DNA of 40,694 nt. Origin: Terriglobia bacterium. GTDB lineage: Bacteria > Acidobacteriota > Terriglobia > Acidiferrales > UBA7541. Positions 16,073 through 25,295 of the stretch are shown here, piece after piece. The stretch lies in NCBI GenBank assembly GCA_020072805.1, contig JAIQGC010000061.1:1-40694 (forward strand), written 5' to 3'. The translations under genes were made by a program, and so were the position numbers. Within the stretch, counting starts at the first letter, position 1; each line of letters begins with the position of its first letter. The notes beneath the pieces were generated by a model. The model saw nothing but the letters and a program-made list of their open reading frames with translations. It was not told the DNA's origin and ran no database searches.

Positions 16073-17284
16073 ATGCTTTCCTACGAACAGGCGCGACAAG
16101 TCGTCATCCGGGAAGTGACCGCGCTCGGGCAGACGACGGGTGTGGCGAAATGCGCTTTACGCGAGGCGCTAGGGTTTGTGCTGGCGGGAGAAGTTCTCGC
16201 CGACCGCGACTATCCTCCCTTTCATCGTTCGACGCGCGATGGCTATGCCGTGCGCGCGGCGGAGGCGCAGGCGGGTGCGGCGCTGCCGTGCGTGGGGGAG
16301 TGGAAGGCCGGAGATGCTTCCACGACGCCGCTAGCCGCGGGAACGTGCGTGCAGATCATGACCGGGGCGGGCGCGCCGCCGGGCGCGGACGCGATTGTGA
16401 TGATCGAGCACACCGAGCGCGAGGGCGAGCGGGTTAAGTTTTTGCGCAGCGCAGTGGCGGGGCAGAATATCGTGGCGAGGGGCAGCGAAGCGCGCGCGGG
16501 GAATGCGCTGCTGCGGCCCGGGCAGCGCATGGGTTTTGCGGAAATTGGTTTGGCGGCGCAAGTAGGTGCGGTGCAGGTGACGGTGCATTCGAAACCGCGC
16601 GTGGCCATTCTTTCCACGGGCGACGAAGTTGTTTCCGCGGAAGAAACTCCCGGACCCTTCCAGATTCGCAACAGCAACAATTTTTCGCTGGGCGCGCAGG
16701 TGCGCTCGGCGGGCGGCGTGGAAGTTTCTCTCGGCAACGCGGCGGACCGCATGGAGGCGATTCGCGCGAAAATCGAGGAAGGTTTGCGCTGCGATGCGCT
16801 GGTGATTTCCGGCGGCGTTTCCATGGGGAAATACGATCTGGTGGAGCCGGCGCTGCGGGAGCTGGGCGCGCAATTTCATTTCGATGCGGTGGCCATACGC
16901 CCGGGCAAGCCGGCGGTCTTTGCGACCTGCCAGGGCAAGCCGGTGTTTGGCCTGCCGGGAAATCCCGTTTCGACGATGGTGACGTTTGAGCTGTTTGCGG
17001 CGCCCGCGCTGGATATTCTGAGCGGGGCGCCGGCGCGGCCTCTGGCTCTGCTGCGAGCGCGGCTGGCGGAAGCGGTGCGGCAGAATGCCGGGCTGACGCA
17101 TTTCACTCCGGCGCGGATCGCGTGGGTGGAGGGAGAACCGGTGGTGCGGGAACTGCGCTGGCGCGGCTCGGGCGACATCGCGGCGCTGGGGCAGGCCAAC
17201 TGTTTTCTGGTGGTGGATGGGGATAAGGGGGAGATGGCGGCGGGCGAGTGGGCGATGGTGCTTCCGCGGAGGGATGTGGTGTGA
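16073..17284 (+). CDS. moeA: Molybdopterin molybdenumtransferase
   Basis: 403 residues, usual for MoeA. It inserts molybdate into adenylylated molybdopterin. Diagnostic segments are [12 protein letters not shown] (about residues 52-63), [49 protein letters not shown] and [21 protein letters not shown]. The last of these is the MPT-binding loop shared with MogA. It is first in a cluster with moaC, a REC-DUF4388 protein and mogA. The neighbouring moaC start is 14 nt downstream, so the genes are likely co-transcribed. Confidence 0.95.
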   Translation: MLSYEQARQVVIREVTALGQTTGVAKCALREALGFVLAGEVLADRDYPPFHRSTRDGYAVRAAEAQAGAALPCVGEWKAGDASTTPLAAGTCVQIMTGAGAPPGADAIVMIEHTEREGERVKFLRSAVAGQNIVARGSEARAGNALLRPGQRMGFAEIGLAAQVGAVQVTVHSKPRVAILSTGDEVVSAEETPGPFQIRNSNNFSLGAQVRSAGGVEVSLGNAADRMEAIRAKIEEGLRCDALVISGGVSMGKYDLVEPALRELGAQFHFDAVAIRPGKPAVFATCQGKPVFGLPGNPVSTMVTFELFAAPALDILSGAPARPLALLRARLAEAVRQNAGLTHFTPARIAWVEGEPVVRELRWRGSGDIAALGQANCFLVVDGDKGEMAAGEWAMVLPRRDVV

Positions 17285-17298
17285 GGGGCAAAGGCGAG

Positions 17299-17738
17299 AT
17301 GACGAAATTGTCGCATTACGGGAAGAGCGGAGAAGTGCGCATGGTGGACGTGACCGAGAAAGCGGTGACGGCGCGGACGGCGGTGGCGCGAGGATTTGTG
17401 AAGATGCCGGCGGCGGTGGTGCGGGCGGTGCGGCGGCTGAAGAATCCCAAGGGGAACCCGCTGGAAGTGGCGCGAATTGCGGGAATTGCCGCAGCCAAAA
17501 GGACTTCGGAGTGGATACCTCTTTGTCATCCGCTGCCGCTGTAACGGCCACGGCCCGGACAGGCGTGGAAATGGAAGCGCTGGTGGCTGTTTCCGCGGCG
17601 GCCCTGACGGTCTACGACATGTGCAAAGCTCTGGATAAAGGCATCGAAATCCGGGAAATCCACCTCCTCGAGAAGAGCGGGGGAAAGAGCGGGCACTATG
17701 TGCGCGCGGGCGGACGAGGGAAGGGCGGGAAGCGATGA
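17299..17738 (+). pseudogene. moaC: Cyclic pyranopterin monophosphate synthase, disrupted by deletion and frameshift
   Basis: The first part, from ATG 17299 ([13 protein letters not shown]), reads well as MoaC through [17 protein letters not shown] and then hits TAA at 17542-17544. The remainder continues in another frame: [38 protein letters not shown] and [11 protein letters not shown], to TGA 17736-17738. Compared with E. coli MoaC, about 21 residues between LCHPL and KTGVEMEAL are missing and the frame has moved, which fits loss of 61 or 64 nt around 17541. The active-site residues around HPL, GVEME, YDMCK and KSGGKSG are still encoded, but no complete protein can be made from this sequence. 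Either the gene is dead or the assembly has dropped a short segment. Its end overlaps the next gene by 4 nt (ATGA). Confidence 0.88.
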
Positions 17739-18490
17739 GTGGCGCGGGAGGAGCGGCGGTCCGGCTGCTGGTCGCGGAAGATAATCCGCTGGTGCGGGAA
17801 CTGATCGTGAAGGGGATGGAGCCGTATTGCGAAGTGATCACCGCGAACGACGGAACGGACGCGCTGATGAAGGCCATGGACAATCCGCCGGACGTGATTC
17901 TGTGCGATTACAAAATGCCGGGAGTGGACGGGCGGCAGCTCTTTGAGAAATTGCGCGGGCGCGAGGCCACCAAGAGCGTTCCGTTCCTGATCATGGCCAG
18001 CCGGGGAGACATCGAGGAGCGGCTGCGGCCGCTGCTGGAGGGCGTCGAGGACTACATCACCAAGCCATTTTTCATCAAGGACCTGGTGGGCGCGGCGAAG
18101 AAGGTGGTGGACCGGCTGCACCTGGAGAAAATGCAGAAGCGGGCTTCGCGGCCGGGAGTGATTCAGGGGCGGCTGGAGGAGATGAGCATCATTGATTTGA
18201 TGCAGTCGCTGGAGATGGGCGCGAAATCGTGCAAGCTGACGGTGCGGCACGAAAAGGAAACCGGGGAAATGTTTTTCGCCAATGGGCAATGCAGTGACGC
18301 GCGAGTGGGAGGGGTGGAAGGCGACGACGCAGCCTACAAGGTGATCTGCTGGACGACGGGCGAATTCGAGATTGATTTTAACGCGGCGAACGCCTCGGGG
18401 CGCACGACAACGACGAAGAACACGACGGGATTGTTGATGGAAGCGATGCGGCTCATGGACGAAGCCAGCCGCGACGCGGTGGATGCGTAG
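17735..18490 (+). CDS. Response regulator with DUF4388 (PatA-like) output domain
   Basis: 251 residues. The N-terminal receiver domain (about 8-125) has the acidic pair in VAEDNPL, phospho-acceptor Asp58 ([13 protein letters not shown]) and Lys110 (YITKPF). The switch Thr/Ser position reads Ala88 (FLIMASRGD). Residues about 143-220 match the DUF4388/PATAN pattern ([18 protein letters not shown], then [18 protein letters not shown] and the aromatic-rich [11 protein letters not shown]), a domain thought to mediate protein interactions in two-component systems of myxobacteria, acidobacteria and cyanobacteria. It starts inside the last codons of moaC and ends just before mogA, so it is probably co-transcribed with Moco genes. 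No histidine kinase is adjacent. Confidence 0.88.
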   Translation: MSGAGGAAVRLLVAEDNPLVRELIVKGMEPYCEVITANDGTDALMKAMDNPPDVILCDYKMPGVDGRQLFEKLRGREATKSVPFLIMASRGDIEERLRPLLEGVEDYITKPFFIKDLVGAAKKVVDRLHLEKMQKRASRPGVIQGRLEEMSIIDLMQSLEMGAKSCKLTVRHEKETGEMFFANGQCSDARVGGVEGDDAAYKVICWTTGEFEIDFNAANASGRTTTTKNTTGLLMEAMRLMDEASRDAVDA

Positions 18491-18503
18491 AGAAAGATTC
18501 TTC

Positions 18504-18980
18504 ATGCGAGTGGCCATTCTGACAGTGAGCGATTCGGTGAGCCGGGGGGAGTACGAGGACAGCTCGGGCCCGGCGGTGGAAGAGTTCTGCGGCGCGCGGG
18601 AGTGGAGCGCGGTGGCCAGCGCGGTGGTGCCGGACGAGCAGGAAAAGATTGAAGGGCAACTGCGCAGTTGGGCGGATGCGGGCGAAGTGGACCTGATTCT
18701 GACCACGGGTGGCACGGGAATCGGGCCGCGGGATGTGACGCCGGAAGCGACCGCGGCGCTCTGCCAGCGGCTGATCCCAGGCCTCGCCGAGGAAATGCGC
18801 CGCAAGGGCGTCGAGAAGACGCCGCGGGCGGTGCTTTCGCGGTCGGTCGCGGGAGTGCGTGGGACGGTGCTGATCGTGAATCTGCCGGGAAGCCCCAAGG
18901 GCGCGATTGAGTCTCTCGCCGCCATCGCCGATCTCCTGCCGCATTGCGCCAAAATCGTGCGTGGCGCGCGCCACGATTAG
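18504..18980 (+). CDS. mogA: Molybdopterin adenylyltransferase MogA/MoaB-type
   Basis: 158 residues from ATG 18504; an in-frame ATG at 18483 would overlap the previous stop codon and add seven residues (MRRERFF). Family motifs are ILTVSDSVSRGEYEDSSG at the N-terminus, DLILTTGGTGIGPRDVTPEA, and GTVLIVNLPGSPKGAIE near the C-terminus. It adenylylates molybdopterin before MoeA inserts molybdate. The length is nearer MoaB than MogA, and the two cannot be separated by eye. It closes the moeA-moaC-regulator-mogA cluster; moaA, moaD and moaE are not here. Confidence 0.88.
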   Translation: MRVAILTVSDSVSRGEYEDSSGPAVEEFCGAREWSAVASAVVPDEQEKIEGQLRSWADAGEVDLILTTGGTGIGPRDVTPEATAALCQRLIPGLAEEMRRKGVEKTPRAVLSRSVAGVRGTVLIVNLPGSPKGAIESLAAIADLLPHCAKIVRGARHD

Positions 18981-18997
18981 CCCTCGTATCTCCCTAT

Positions 18998-19053
18998 CTG
19001 TAGCCGCCCTCTTCAGTCGCAAGACTCCGGGCAGCAGCCGGAGAGGGCGGGCC
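18998..19053. repeat. 56-nt dispersed repeat, copy A (plus orientation)
   Basis: This stretch, 17 nt after the mogA stop, is present again in inverse orientation at 23189-23244 with only about two differences. It includes GACTCCGGGCAGCAGCCGGA, which can fold by CTCCGG/CCGGAG. Both copies lie immediately downstream of a stop codon. Confidence 0.85.
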
Positions 19054-19121
19054 TTTCCGCTCCGCCAGCACATGCCTGTCTTTCCTTGCAAAAAAATATC
19101 CGGAATCCCCAAAATCGCCGA

Positions 19122-19149
19122 TTGACGCAAACGGCTGGGTCGTTAAGAA
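19122..19149 (+). promoter_or_regulatory. Putative proC promoter
   Basis: TTGACG (19122-19127) and TAAGAA (19144-19149) are 16 nt apart. The predicted start near 19156 is only a few bases before ATG 19160. Confidence 0.45.
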
Positions 19150-19159
19150 TGGAAGAACC

Positions 19160-19987
19160 ATGGGCAAAAAACTGAACGAGCAGAAACTGGCGGTGCTGGG
19201 CGCGGGCAAACTGGGCGGGATTTTACTCCGCGCGTATTTGAAGCAGGGGCTCTTTGCGGCCAAGCGGGTGACGGCGACGGTGCGGCACGCGGAGAAGGCG
19301 GCGGCGCAGAGCAAGGCACTGGGTGTGCGCGTGACGACGGAGAACCGCGAAGCGGTGCGCGGCGCGGACATTGTGCTGCTGGGAGTGAAGCCGCAGGTAG
19401 TGGGGGAGGTGCTCAAGGAGATTCGTCCCGAACTGGGACCCAAGACGCTGGTGATCAGCGTGGCCGCCTCGGTGCCCACCAGCTACATCGAGCAGCACCT
19501 TGGAGGAAAAATTCCCGTCGTGCGGGCCATGCCCAATACCTGCTCGGTGGTGGGCTGCGGGATGACCGGGATTTGCCGGGGGACGCATGCGACGGAGGCG
19601 GACCTGGAGACGGCGCGGGCCATGTTCGACGCCGTGGGGCGCACGGTGGTGGTGGACGAAAAGCACATGGATGCGGTGACCGGGCTGTCGGCCAGCGGGC
19701 CGGCGTTTGCCTACATTATTCTGGAATCGTTCGCGGAGGCGGGCGTGAAGGTGGGCTTGCCGCGGGACGTTGCGACGCTGCTGGCGGCGCAGATGATGAA
19801 GGGCGCGGCCAGCGTGGTGCTGGAGACGGGCGACCATCCGGCGCTGCTGAAGGACTCGGTGACCACGCCGGCGGGCTGCACGATTGACGGGATCATGGAG
19901 CTGGAAGAGGGCAAGCTGCGCGTGACGCTGATCAAGGCGGTGGTCAAGGCCACGCACCGCGCCGGGGAACTGCTGTTCGAAAAGTAG
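19160..19987 (+). CDS. proC: Pyrroline-5-carboxylate reductase
   Basis: 275 residues, the usual length. The Rossmann NADPH-binding motif is LAVLGAGKLGGILLRAYL (about residues 10-27). Further family signatures are VLLGVKPQVVGEVL, VVRAMPNTCSVVGCGMTG, GLSASGPAFAYIILESFAEAG and the C-terminal block TTPAGCTIDGIMELEEGKLR. It performs the last step of proline synthesis. It appears monocistronic, preceded by the 56-nt repeat and its own promoter. The family usually continues from glutamate-derived genes proA and proB, which are absent here. Confidence 0.95.
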   Translation: MGKKLNEQKLAVLGAGKLGGILLRAYLKQGLFAAKRVTATVRHAEKAAAQSKALGVRVTTENREAVRGADIVLLGVKPQVVGEVLKEIRPELGPKTLVISVAASVPTSYIEQHLGGKIPVVRAMPNTCSVVGCGMTGICRGTHATEADLETARAMFDAVGRTVVVDEKHMDAVTGLSASGPAFAYIILESFAEAGVKVGLPRDVATLLAAQMMKGAASVVLETGDHPALLKDSVTTPAGCTIDGIMELEEGKLRVTLIKAVVKATHRAGELLFEK

Positions 19988-20057
19988 GCATTTGGCCTCC
20001 GCTGCGCATCAATCAGGCTTCGTTTTACTTTAACTAGGCACGTTTCTTTGTCTGCAC

Positions 20058-20063
20058 TATAAT
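20058..20063 (+). promoter_or_regulatory. -10 element of the kinase gene, apparently leaderless
   Basis: A perfect TATAAT ends 10 nt before ATG 20074. A start 7 nt downstream leaves about 4 nt of leader. There is no Shine-Dalgarno sequence in TCCCCCGCGTC. A -35 box is not clear. Confidence 0.6.
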
Positions 20064-20073
20064 CCCCCGCGTC

Positions 20074-22770
20074 ATGCCTATTTCCTCGGGAACAAAACTA
20101 GGACCGTATGTGATCGAAGGGCCGCTGGGCGCGGGCGGCATGGGAGAAGTCTACCGCGCGAACGATACGCGGCTGGGCCGCACCGTGGCCATCAAGATTC
20201 TTCCGGGCGAGCACGCCGCCACGGCGGAGCTGCGCCAGCGCTTCGAGCGCGAAGCGCGCGCGGTTTCCAGCCTGAATCATCCGCACATCTGCACGCTCTT
20301 TGATGTGGGCCACGAGAGCGGGACGGATTTTCTGGTGATGGAATATCTGGAGGGAGAGACGCTGGAGGCGCGCATCACCCGGGGGCCGCTGGCGCGGGCG
20401 GAGATGCTGCGCACGGCGATCGAGATTGCCGGGGCGCTGGACAAGGCCCACCGCCAGGGCATCGTGCACCGCGATTTGAAGCCGGGCAATATCATGCTGA
20501 CCAAGGGTGGCGCCAAGCTGCTGGATTTCGGTCTGGCCAAGCCGGGCGGCGGGGCCATGCTAATGAGCGGCGAGACGCTGCTGACCACCCCGGCGGGAGC
20601 CAAGGCGCTGACCGCGGAGGGCAGCATCGTGGGCACGGTGCAGTATATGTCGCCGGAGCAACTCGAAGGAAAGGAAGCGGACGCGCGCAGCGATATTTTC
20701 AGTTTTGGGGCGGTGCTCTACGAGATGGCGACGGGAAAGAGGGCGTTCGCCGGAAAAAGCCACGCCAGCCTGATTGCGGCGATTCTGGAACATGAGCCCA
20801 AGCCCATTTCCGAACTGCAGCCGATGACGCCGCCGCCGTTCGAGCGCGTGGTGCGCAAGTGCATGGCCAAGGACCCGGAGGAGCGCTGGCAATCGGCGGG
20901 GGATCTGGCGAGCGAGTTGAAGTGGATCGCGGAGGGCGGGTCGCAGAGGGGTGTAGCCGCCGTGGTGGCGGCGCCGAAGGCGAAAGGCGCAAGGGCGGTT
21001 GCCTTGCCTGCGGCCATTGCGATTGCGGCGCTGCTGGCGGGCGCGATGGGCACGCTCTTTTTCGCTGGGCGCAAGCCGGAGCGCGTTCTGCGCGCAAACA
21101 TCCTGCCGCCGGAGAAGACTTCGTTCCGGTTTATCGGGGACAAGGCCGGACCTCCGGTGATTTCCCCGGATGGCACGCACGTGGTTTTCCTGGCCGCCCT
21201 GGACGGCAAATCGCAACTCTACTTGCGCGCGCTCGACGCAGCCACAGCCGTACCGTTGCCGGAGACACTCAACGCCAGTTTCCCCTTCTGGTCGCCGGAC
21301 AGCCGTTCGATCGCCTTTTTCTCCGATGGAAAGCTCAAGCGCATGGAAATCAGCGGCGGGCCGCCGCTGACCATTTGCGATGCCCCACTGCCGCGGGGAG
21401 GAAGCTGGGGCTCGAAGGGAGTAATCGTCTTCGAGCCAACGATTAATTCCGGAATTTTCGAGGTGCCGGACAACGGCGGCACGCCGCGCGAAGTCATCAA
21501 GCCGGACAACATGAAATACACGACCTACCGCTGGCCGTGGTTTTTGCCCGATGGAAAACGCTTTCTCTATCTCGCCGCCAGTCACAATGCCACGGAAAGC
21601 GCGGATACGGCCGTGTACCTGGCGTCTCTCGATGGCAAAGAAAACCGGCGTGTGGTTCAGACGCTCTCGGGGGCCATCGTGGTTTCGGGATATCTGCTTT
21701 TCATGCGGCAAAACGTCCTCATGGCGCAGAAATTCGACGCATCGAAGGGAGAACCGCAGGGCCAGGCCGTGGCTCTCGCCGATGGCGTGCAAGATGATGC
21801 CGGCGTGTGGCGTGGCGTCTTTACGGCTTCGGAGCACGGTATCTTGCTCTATCAAACCGGGAAAGTCGGTTCGCTGAAACGCCTCGTCTGGTATGACCGG
21901 GCGGGGAAATCGCTGGGTACCGTGGGCGAGGCTGAGAATTTCCAGGGCGTGGACCTTTCACCGGACGGAAAACAGGCTGCCGTGATTGTGGGGGATCCCC
22001 AAGGAGCCGTGTGGATCTACGATTTGAAGGGCAATACGAAGAACCGCATCACCTTCGACATTGGCAGATACATGGCGTCGGCATGGTCCTCGGACGGCAA
22101 GCAGGTTGCCTATGCTTCCGGAAGCCGCGCGAACAGGCAGAACATGGCCCCGGCCCTGTATGAAAAACCGGCCACGGGTGCGGGAGAGGAACGGCTTTTA
22201 TTGGAAGAGGGCAAAGTCGACCGGGTGGTTTGTGCCTGGTCTCCCGACGGGCGCTATTTGATCTATGCCGATGGCGTGGCCGGTGTGGGGACGATGGGCG
22301 ATCTGTGGGTTCTGCCGATGTCCGGGGACCGCAAGCCTTTTCTCTATTTGCAAACGAGCAGGGACGAAAGAGACGCGCAGTTTTCTCCCGACGGGCGCTG
22401 GGTGGCCTATATGTCCAATGAAAGCGGCCAGAACGAAGTCTATGTGGCGCCGTTTCCGTGGACCGGAGCGAAATGGCAGGTCTCCACGCAAGGGGGGGCC
22501 ATCCCGCGCTGGCGGCACGACGGCAAGGAACTTTTTTATGTGCCGCTGGGGGACAACATGCTGACGGCCACGGAAGTCAGCGGGAGCGGCGCGGAGTTTC
22601 ACCTGGGCGCCACGCACCCCTTATTTCGAATCAACAGCAATTTCAGCGGATGGCCGTACGCCGTTTCGCCGGACGGCCAGCGTTTTCTGGTGGCCACCTC
22701 GGGCGACGAGAGCGCCGAGGCGGTGACCCTGGTGGAAAACTGGACGGCGGAACTGGAGAAAAAGAAGTGA
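20074..22770 (+). CDS. Membrane Ser/Thr protein kinase fused to a PD40 (TolB-like) beta-propeller
   Basis: 898 residues. The cytosolic Hanks-type kinase (about 10-285) is complete: glycine loop [12 protein letters not shown], Lys41 in VAIKIL, catalytic Asp134 in [11 protein letters not shown] Asp151, and the activation segment with [13 protein letters not shown]. One transmembrane helix (about 309-331) follows. The extracytoplasmic half is a propeller built from PD40 repeats: [66 protein letters not shown] and [16 protein letters not shown]. The C-terminal [11 protein letters not shown] is common to acidobacterial members. The build is that of a receptor kinase sensing an extracytoplasmic ligand; ligand and targets are unknown. 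Confidence 0.93.
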   Translation: MPISSGTKLGPYVIEGPLGAGGMGEVYRANDTRLGRTVAIKILPGEHAATAELRQRFEREARAVSSLNHPHICTLFDVGHESGTDFLVMEYLEGETLEARITRGPLARAEMLRTAIEIAGALDKAHRQGIVHRDLKPGNIMLTKGGAKLLDFGLAKPGGGAMLMSGETLLTTPAGAKALTAEGSIVGTVQYMSPEQLEGKEADARSDIFSFGAVLYEMATGKRAFAGKSHASLIAAILEHEPKPISELQPMTPPPFERVVRKCMAKDPEERWQSAGDLASELKWIAEGGSQRGVAAVVAAPKAKGARAVALPAAIAIAALLAGAMGTLFFAGRKPERVLRANILPPEKTSFRFIGDKAGPPVISPDGTHVVFLAALDGKSQLYLRALDAATAVPLPETLNASFPFWSPDSRSIAFFSDGKLKRMEISGGPPLTICDAPLPRGGSWGSKGVIVFEPTINSGIFEVPDNGGTPREVIKPDNMKYTTYRWPWFLPDGKRFLYLAASHNATESADTAVYLASLDGKENRRVVQTLSGAIVVSGYLLFMRQNVLMAQKFDASKGEPQGQAVALADGVQDDAGVWRGVFTASEHGILLYQTGKVGSLKRLVWYDRAGKSLGTVGEAENFQGVDLSPDGKQAAVIVGDPQGAVWIYDLKGNTKNRITFDIGRYMASAWSSDGKQVAYASGSRANRQNMAPALYEKPATGAGEERLLLEEGKVDRVVCAWSPDGRYLIYADGVAGVGTMGDLWVLPMSGDRKPFLYLQTSRDERDAQFSPDGRWVAYMSNESGQNEVYVAPFPWTGAKWQVSTQGGAIPRWRHDGKELFYVPLGDNMLTATEVSGSGAEFHLGATHPLFRINSNFSGWPYAVSPDGQRFLVATSGDESAEAVTLVENWTAELEKKK

Positions 22771-22828
22771 AGCTCCGGGCAAATCGCTGCCTGCGAATGT
22801 GGTAGGATGCCGTTTGGTGAGGTAACTC

Positions 22829-23188
22829 ATGCCCAGCGCATACGTTCCGGTGCTGATCTTCGCGGTCCTGGTGGCGTCGTTTCCCGCGGTCACGCTCCTC
22901 CTCTTCAAATTCATCCGCCCCGCTTCCCGTCCCGTGGGCGACAAGCTCAAGCCCTACGAGTGCGGCGTCCTCCCCGAAGGCGGCTCCCGCGGACGCTATT
23001 CCGTGCGCTATTACATTATCGCCATGCTCTTCGTAATTTTCGACGTGGAAACGATTTACCTGTATCCGTGGGCCATCCAGTTTAAGGCCCTGCGGATGTT
23101 CGGGCTGGTTTCCATGTTTGTTTTTCTGGGGATTCTGCTGGTCGGCTACGTTTGGCTCTATAAAAAGGGCGCGCTCGACTGGGTGTAA
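22829..23188 (+). CDS. nuoA: NADH-quinone oxidoreductase subunit A (isolated gene)
   Basis: 119 residues with three membrane helices (about 6-26, 63-83, 91-111). The family signature KPYECGVLPEGGSRGRYSVR is followed by YYIIAMLFVIFDVETIYLYP, which contains the conserved acidic residues of the second helix. NuoA is a membrane-arm subunit near the quinone site of complex I. GAGG lies 7 nt before ATG 22829, and TAGGAT (22803-22808) may be its -10 box. The usual partner genes nuoB, nuoC and nuoD do not follow. Instead the gene is flanked by the kinase and an AsmA-like gene. Confidence 0.95.
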   Translation: MPSAYVPVLIFAVLVASFPAVTLLLFKFIRPASRPVGDKLKPYECGVLPEGGSRGRYSVRYYIIAMLFVIFDVETIYLYPWAIQFKALRMFGLVSMFVFLGILLVGYVWLYKKGALDWV

Positions 23189-23244
23189 GGCCCGGCCTCT
23201 CCGGCTGCTGCCCGGAGTCTTGCGACTGAAGACGGCGGCTACAG
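23189..23244. repeat. 56-nt dispersed repeat, copy B (inverse orientation)
   Basis: It begins immediately after the nuoA stop codon and is the reverse complement of 18998-19053 apart from about two bases. It contains TCCGGCTGCTGCCCGGAGTC. The near identity of two copies 4.1 kb apart in non-coding DNA marks it as a mobile or amplified repeat. Confidence 0.85.
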
Positions 23245-23383
23245 AAAATTGCGCATCATTAGAAATGGCGCCGGCCCTCCGGGGAGCGCCTGTGTCCCCC
23301 GTTACAGCCAGCACTTCCTGCCTGTGCTATGCTTTTTTCGCCGCAGTTGGCTGTTTCTGCCGCTGAAAGTCCGGGAGGTTCTC

Positions 23384-25156
23384 ATGAAGAAAATTCTGCT
23401 GATTGGCGCTATTGGTCTGGGAGTGTTGCTGGTCGTGCTGGCCATTCTCCCCTTTGTGATTCCCGTGGACCGTTTCCGTCCGCTGGTCGAGGAGCAGATT
23501 TCCGACGCGCTGGGCCGCGACGTGAAGCTGGGCAAGCTCAGCCTGTCGGTGTGGACGGGCTCGCTGGCCGCGGAGAATCTGTCCATTGCGGATGACCCTA
23601 AGTTCAGCTCGGCGCCTTTCCTCAAGGCGCAGGAGTTGAAGGTCGGCGTCGAATGGATGCCGCTGATTCTTGACCGCGCCGTGCGCGTGACCGGCCTGAC
23701 CATCGTGAAGCCGGAGGTTTTGTTGCTGCAGGATACCGCGGGCCGCTGGAATTTTTCCTCGATCGGAGGGGAGAGTCCGAAAAAGACGGCCAGCAAGGGG
23801 AAGGAAAAAGCCGGCGCGCCGGACCTCGCCGTGCAAAAGCTGACGCTTACCGGAGGACGGCTGACGCTGGGGAAGAAGGGCGTGGCCAGGAAATCGGTTT
23901 ACGACAACGTGGACGTGGAAGCCTCGGGCGTTTCCTACGCCGCGTCGTTTCCCGTGAAGGTCAGCGCGGGCCTGCCCGGAGGCGGCAGTTTTCAACTGGA
24001 GGGCCGCGTGGGCCCGGTGAACCAGAGTGACGCTTCGCTTACGCCAGTGGACGCAAAAATCGTGATTCGCGGATTCGACCTGGGCGCTTCCGGCGTGCTG
24101 GACGCCTCCTCGGGCTTCGGCGGAAAAATGGACCTGGACGCGCAGGTGAAATCGCAGAACGGCGAAGCGCAGACGCGCGGCACCATGAAGCTGAACAAGC
24201 TGTTGCTCGTGGCCGGGGGATCGCCTTCGGCCATTCCGGCGGAGGCGGATTTTTCCACGCGCTCGGACCTGCGCAGGGACACCGGCGTGCTGAATCCCTC
24301 GGTCATCAGGATTGGCAAGGCCGAAGCACATATCGGCGGGACGTATGACTCGCACGGCGAAGACACGGTGGTCAACATGAAATTCGACGCGCAGGATATG
24401 CCCGCGAAGGACCTGGCGGCGTTTCTTCCGGCGCTGGCGGTGAACCTGCCCAAGGGAGCGGCGCTGGAATCCGGCCTGCTCAGCGGCAATCTGGAAATCA
24501 AAGGCCCCACCGACCGCCTGCTTACCTCCGGCACGGTGAATCTGGTGAATGCGAAGATCACCGGGTTCGACCTGGGCGCGAAGCTGGCGGTGGTTTCCGC
24601 GCTTACCGGGATCAAGACCGGCTCGGACATCATCATCGAAAAGATGACTTCCGGGATACAGATGAATCCGGCCGGAATCCGCGCGGAAAATTTCAATATG
24701 ATCGTGACCGGGCTGGGCACGCTGACCGGCGCGGGCACCGTGGACGCCAAAAACAATCTGAATTTCAAAATGCTGGCGACGCTGGCGGGCAAACCAGCGG
24801 CCGCTCCCGCGGCAGGAGCAGCGGCGGGGACAACGCCCGCGGCGGGCGGACAGCCGTCCGGGTCCGGCGGTCTGGGGGGAATGCTGGGCGGCTTGCTGGG
24901 GCAGGGGGGCCAGCCGGGCCAGGCCAAAGGCGGTTCCGAACGCCGCATCCCGTTCCTCATCCAGGGCACGGCTTCCGATCCCAAATTCCTACCCGACGTC
25001 GGGGCCATGGGTTCCGAATTGCTGAAGACCGCGCTCGGCGGTGCCAGTAAGCAGCCGGACAGAAAAAAAGACGCGACAGCACAGCCCGATCAGCAGCAGA
25101 ATCAGAGCCCCCTCGGTGGCCTGGGCGATCTCTTCAAGAAAAAGAAGAAGCCGTAA
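23384..25156 (+). CDS. AsmA-family membrane-anchored periplasmic protein
   Basis: 590 residues from ATG 23384, with GGGAGG 7-8 nt upstream. A frame extending to 23249 would include 45 atypical residues overlapping the repeat region. One N-terminal anchor helix (LLIGAIGLGVLLVVLAILPF, about 4-24) precedes a periplasmic AsmA region: VDRFRPLVEEQISDALGRDV, LGKLSLSVWTGSLAAENLSI, then DLAVQKLTLTGGRL and the C-terminal AsmA segment with SGLLSGNLEIKGPTD and ITGFDLGAKLAVVSALTGIK. The end is low-complexity Gly/Ala/Pro followed by a Lys tail. AsmA-like proteins are repeating-beta-groove proteins linked to lipid transport and outer-membrane homeostasis. Confidence 0.85.
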   Translation: MKKILLIGAIGLGVLLVVLAILPFVIPVDRFRPLVEEQISDALGRDVKLGKLSLSVWTGSLAAENLSIADDPKFSSAPFLKAQELKVGVEWMPLILDRAVRVTGLTIVKPEVLLLQDTAGRWNFSSIGGESPKKTASKGKEKAGAPDLAVQKLTLTGGRLTLGKKGVARKSVYDNVDVEASGVSYAASFPVKVSAGLPGGGSFQLEGRVGPVNQSDASLTPVDAKIVIRGFDLGASGVLDASSGFGGKMDLDAQVKSQNGEAQTRGTMKLNKLLLVAGGSPSAIPAEADFSTRSDLRRDTGVLNPSVIRIGKAEAHIGGTYDSHGEDTVVNMKFDAQDMPAKDLAAFLPALAVNLPKGAALESGLLSGNLEIKGPTDRLLTSGTVNLVNAKITGFDLGAKLAVVSALTGIKTGSDIIIEKMTSGIQMNPAGIRAENFNMIVTGLGTLTGAGTVDAKNNLNFKMLATLAGKPAAAPAAGAAAGTTPAAGGQPSGSGGLGGMLGGLLGQGGQPGQAKGGSERRIPFLIQGTASDPKFLPDVGAMGSELLKTALGGASKQPDRKKDATAQPDQQQNQSPLGGLGDLFKKKKKP

Positions 25157-25295
25157 TCGTCCTACGATGTTCATGAACAGGGTGCGGATCGCGCCGCTGC
25201 GGGTCATCCGATTGGAACGAAACAGCGCTTTGCCGCGTCTATCTTCACGACACCAAGGCGGCGAGTCCTGCCTGCTTCCTTGAGAGGAGCAATTC

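Noticed and set aside
17299-17738. The moaC interruption considered as UGA recoding or programmed frameshifting
   Set aside because: The stop is TAA, not TGA, and about 21 conserved residues are missing at the junction, so a simple recoding event would not restore MoaC.
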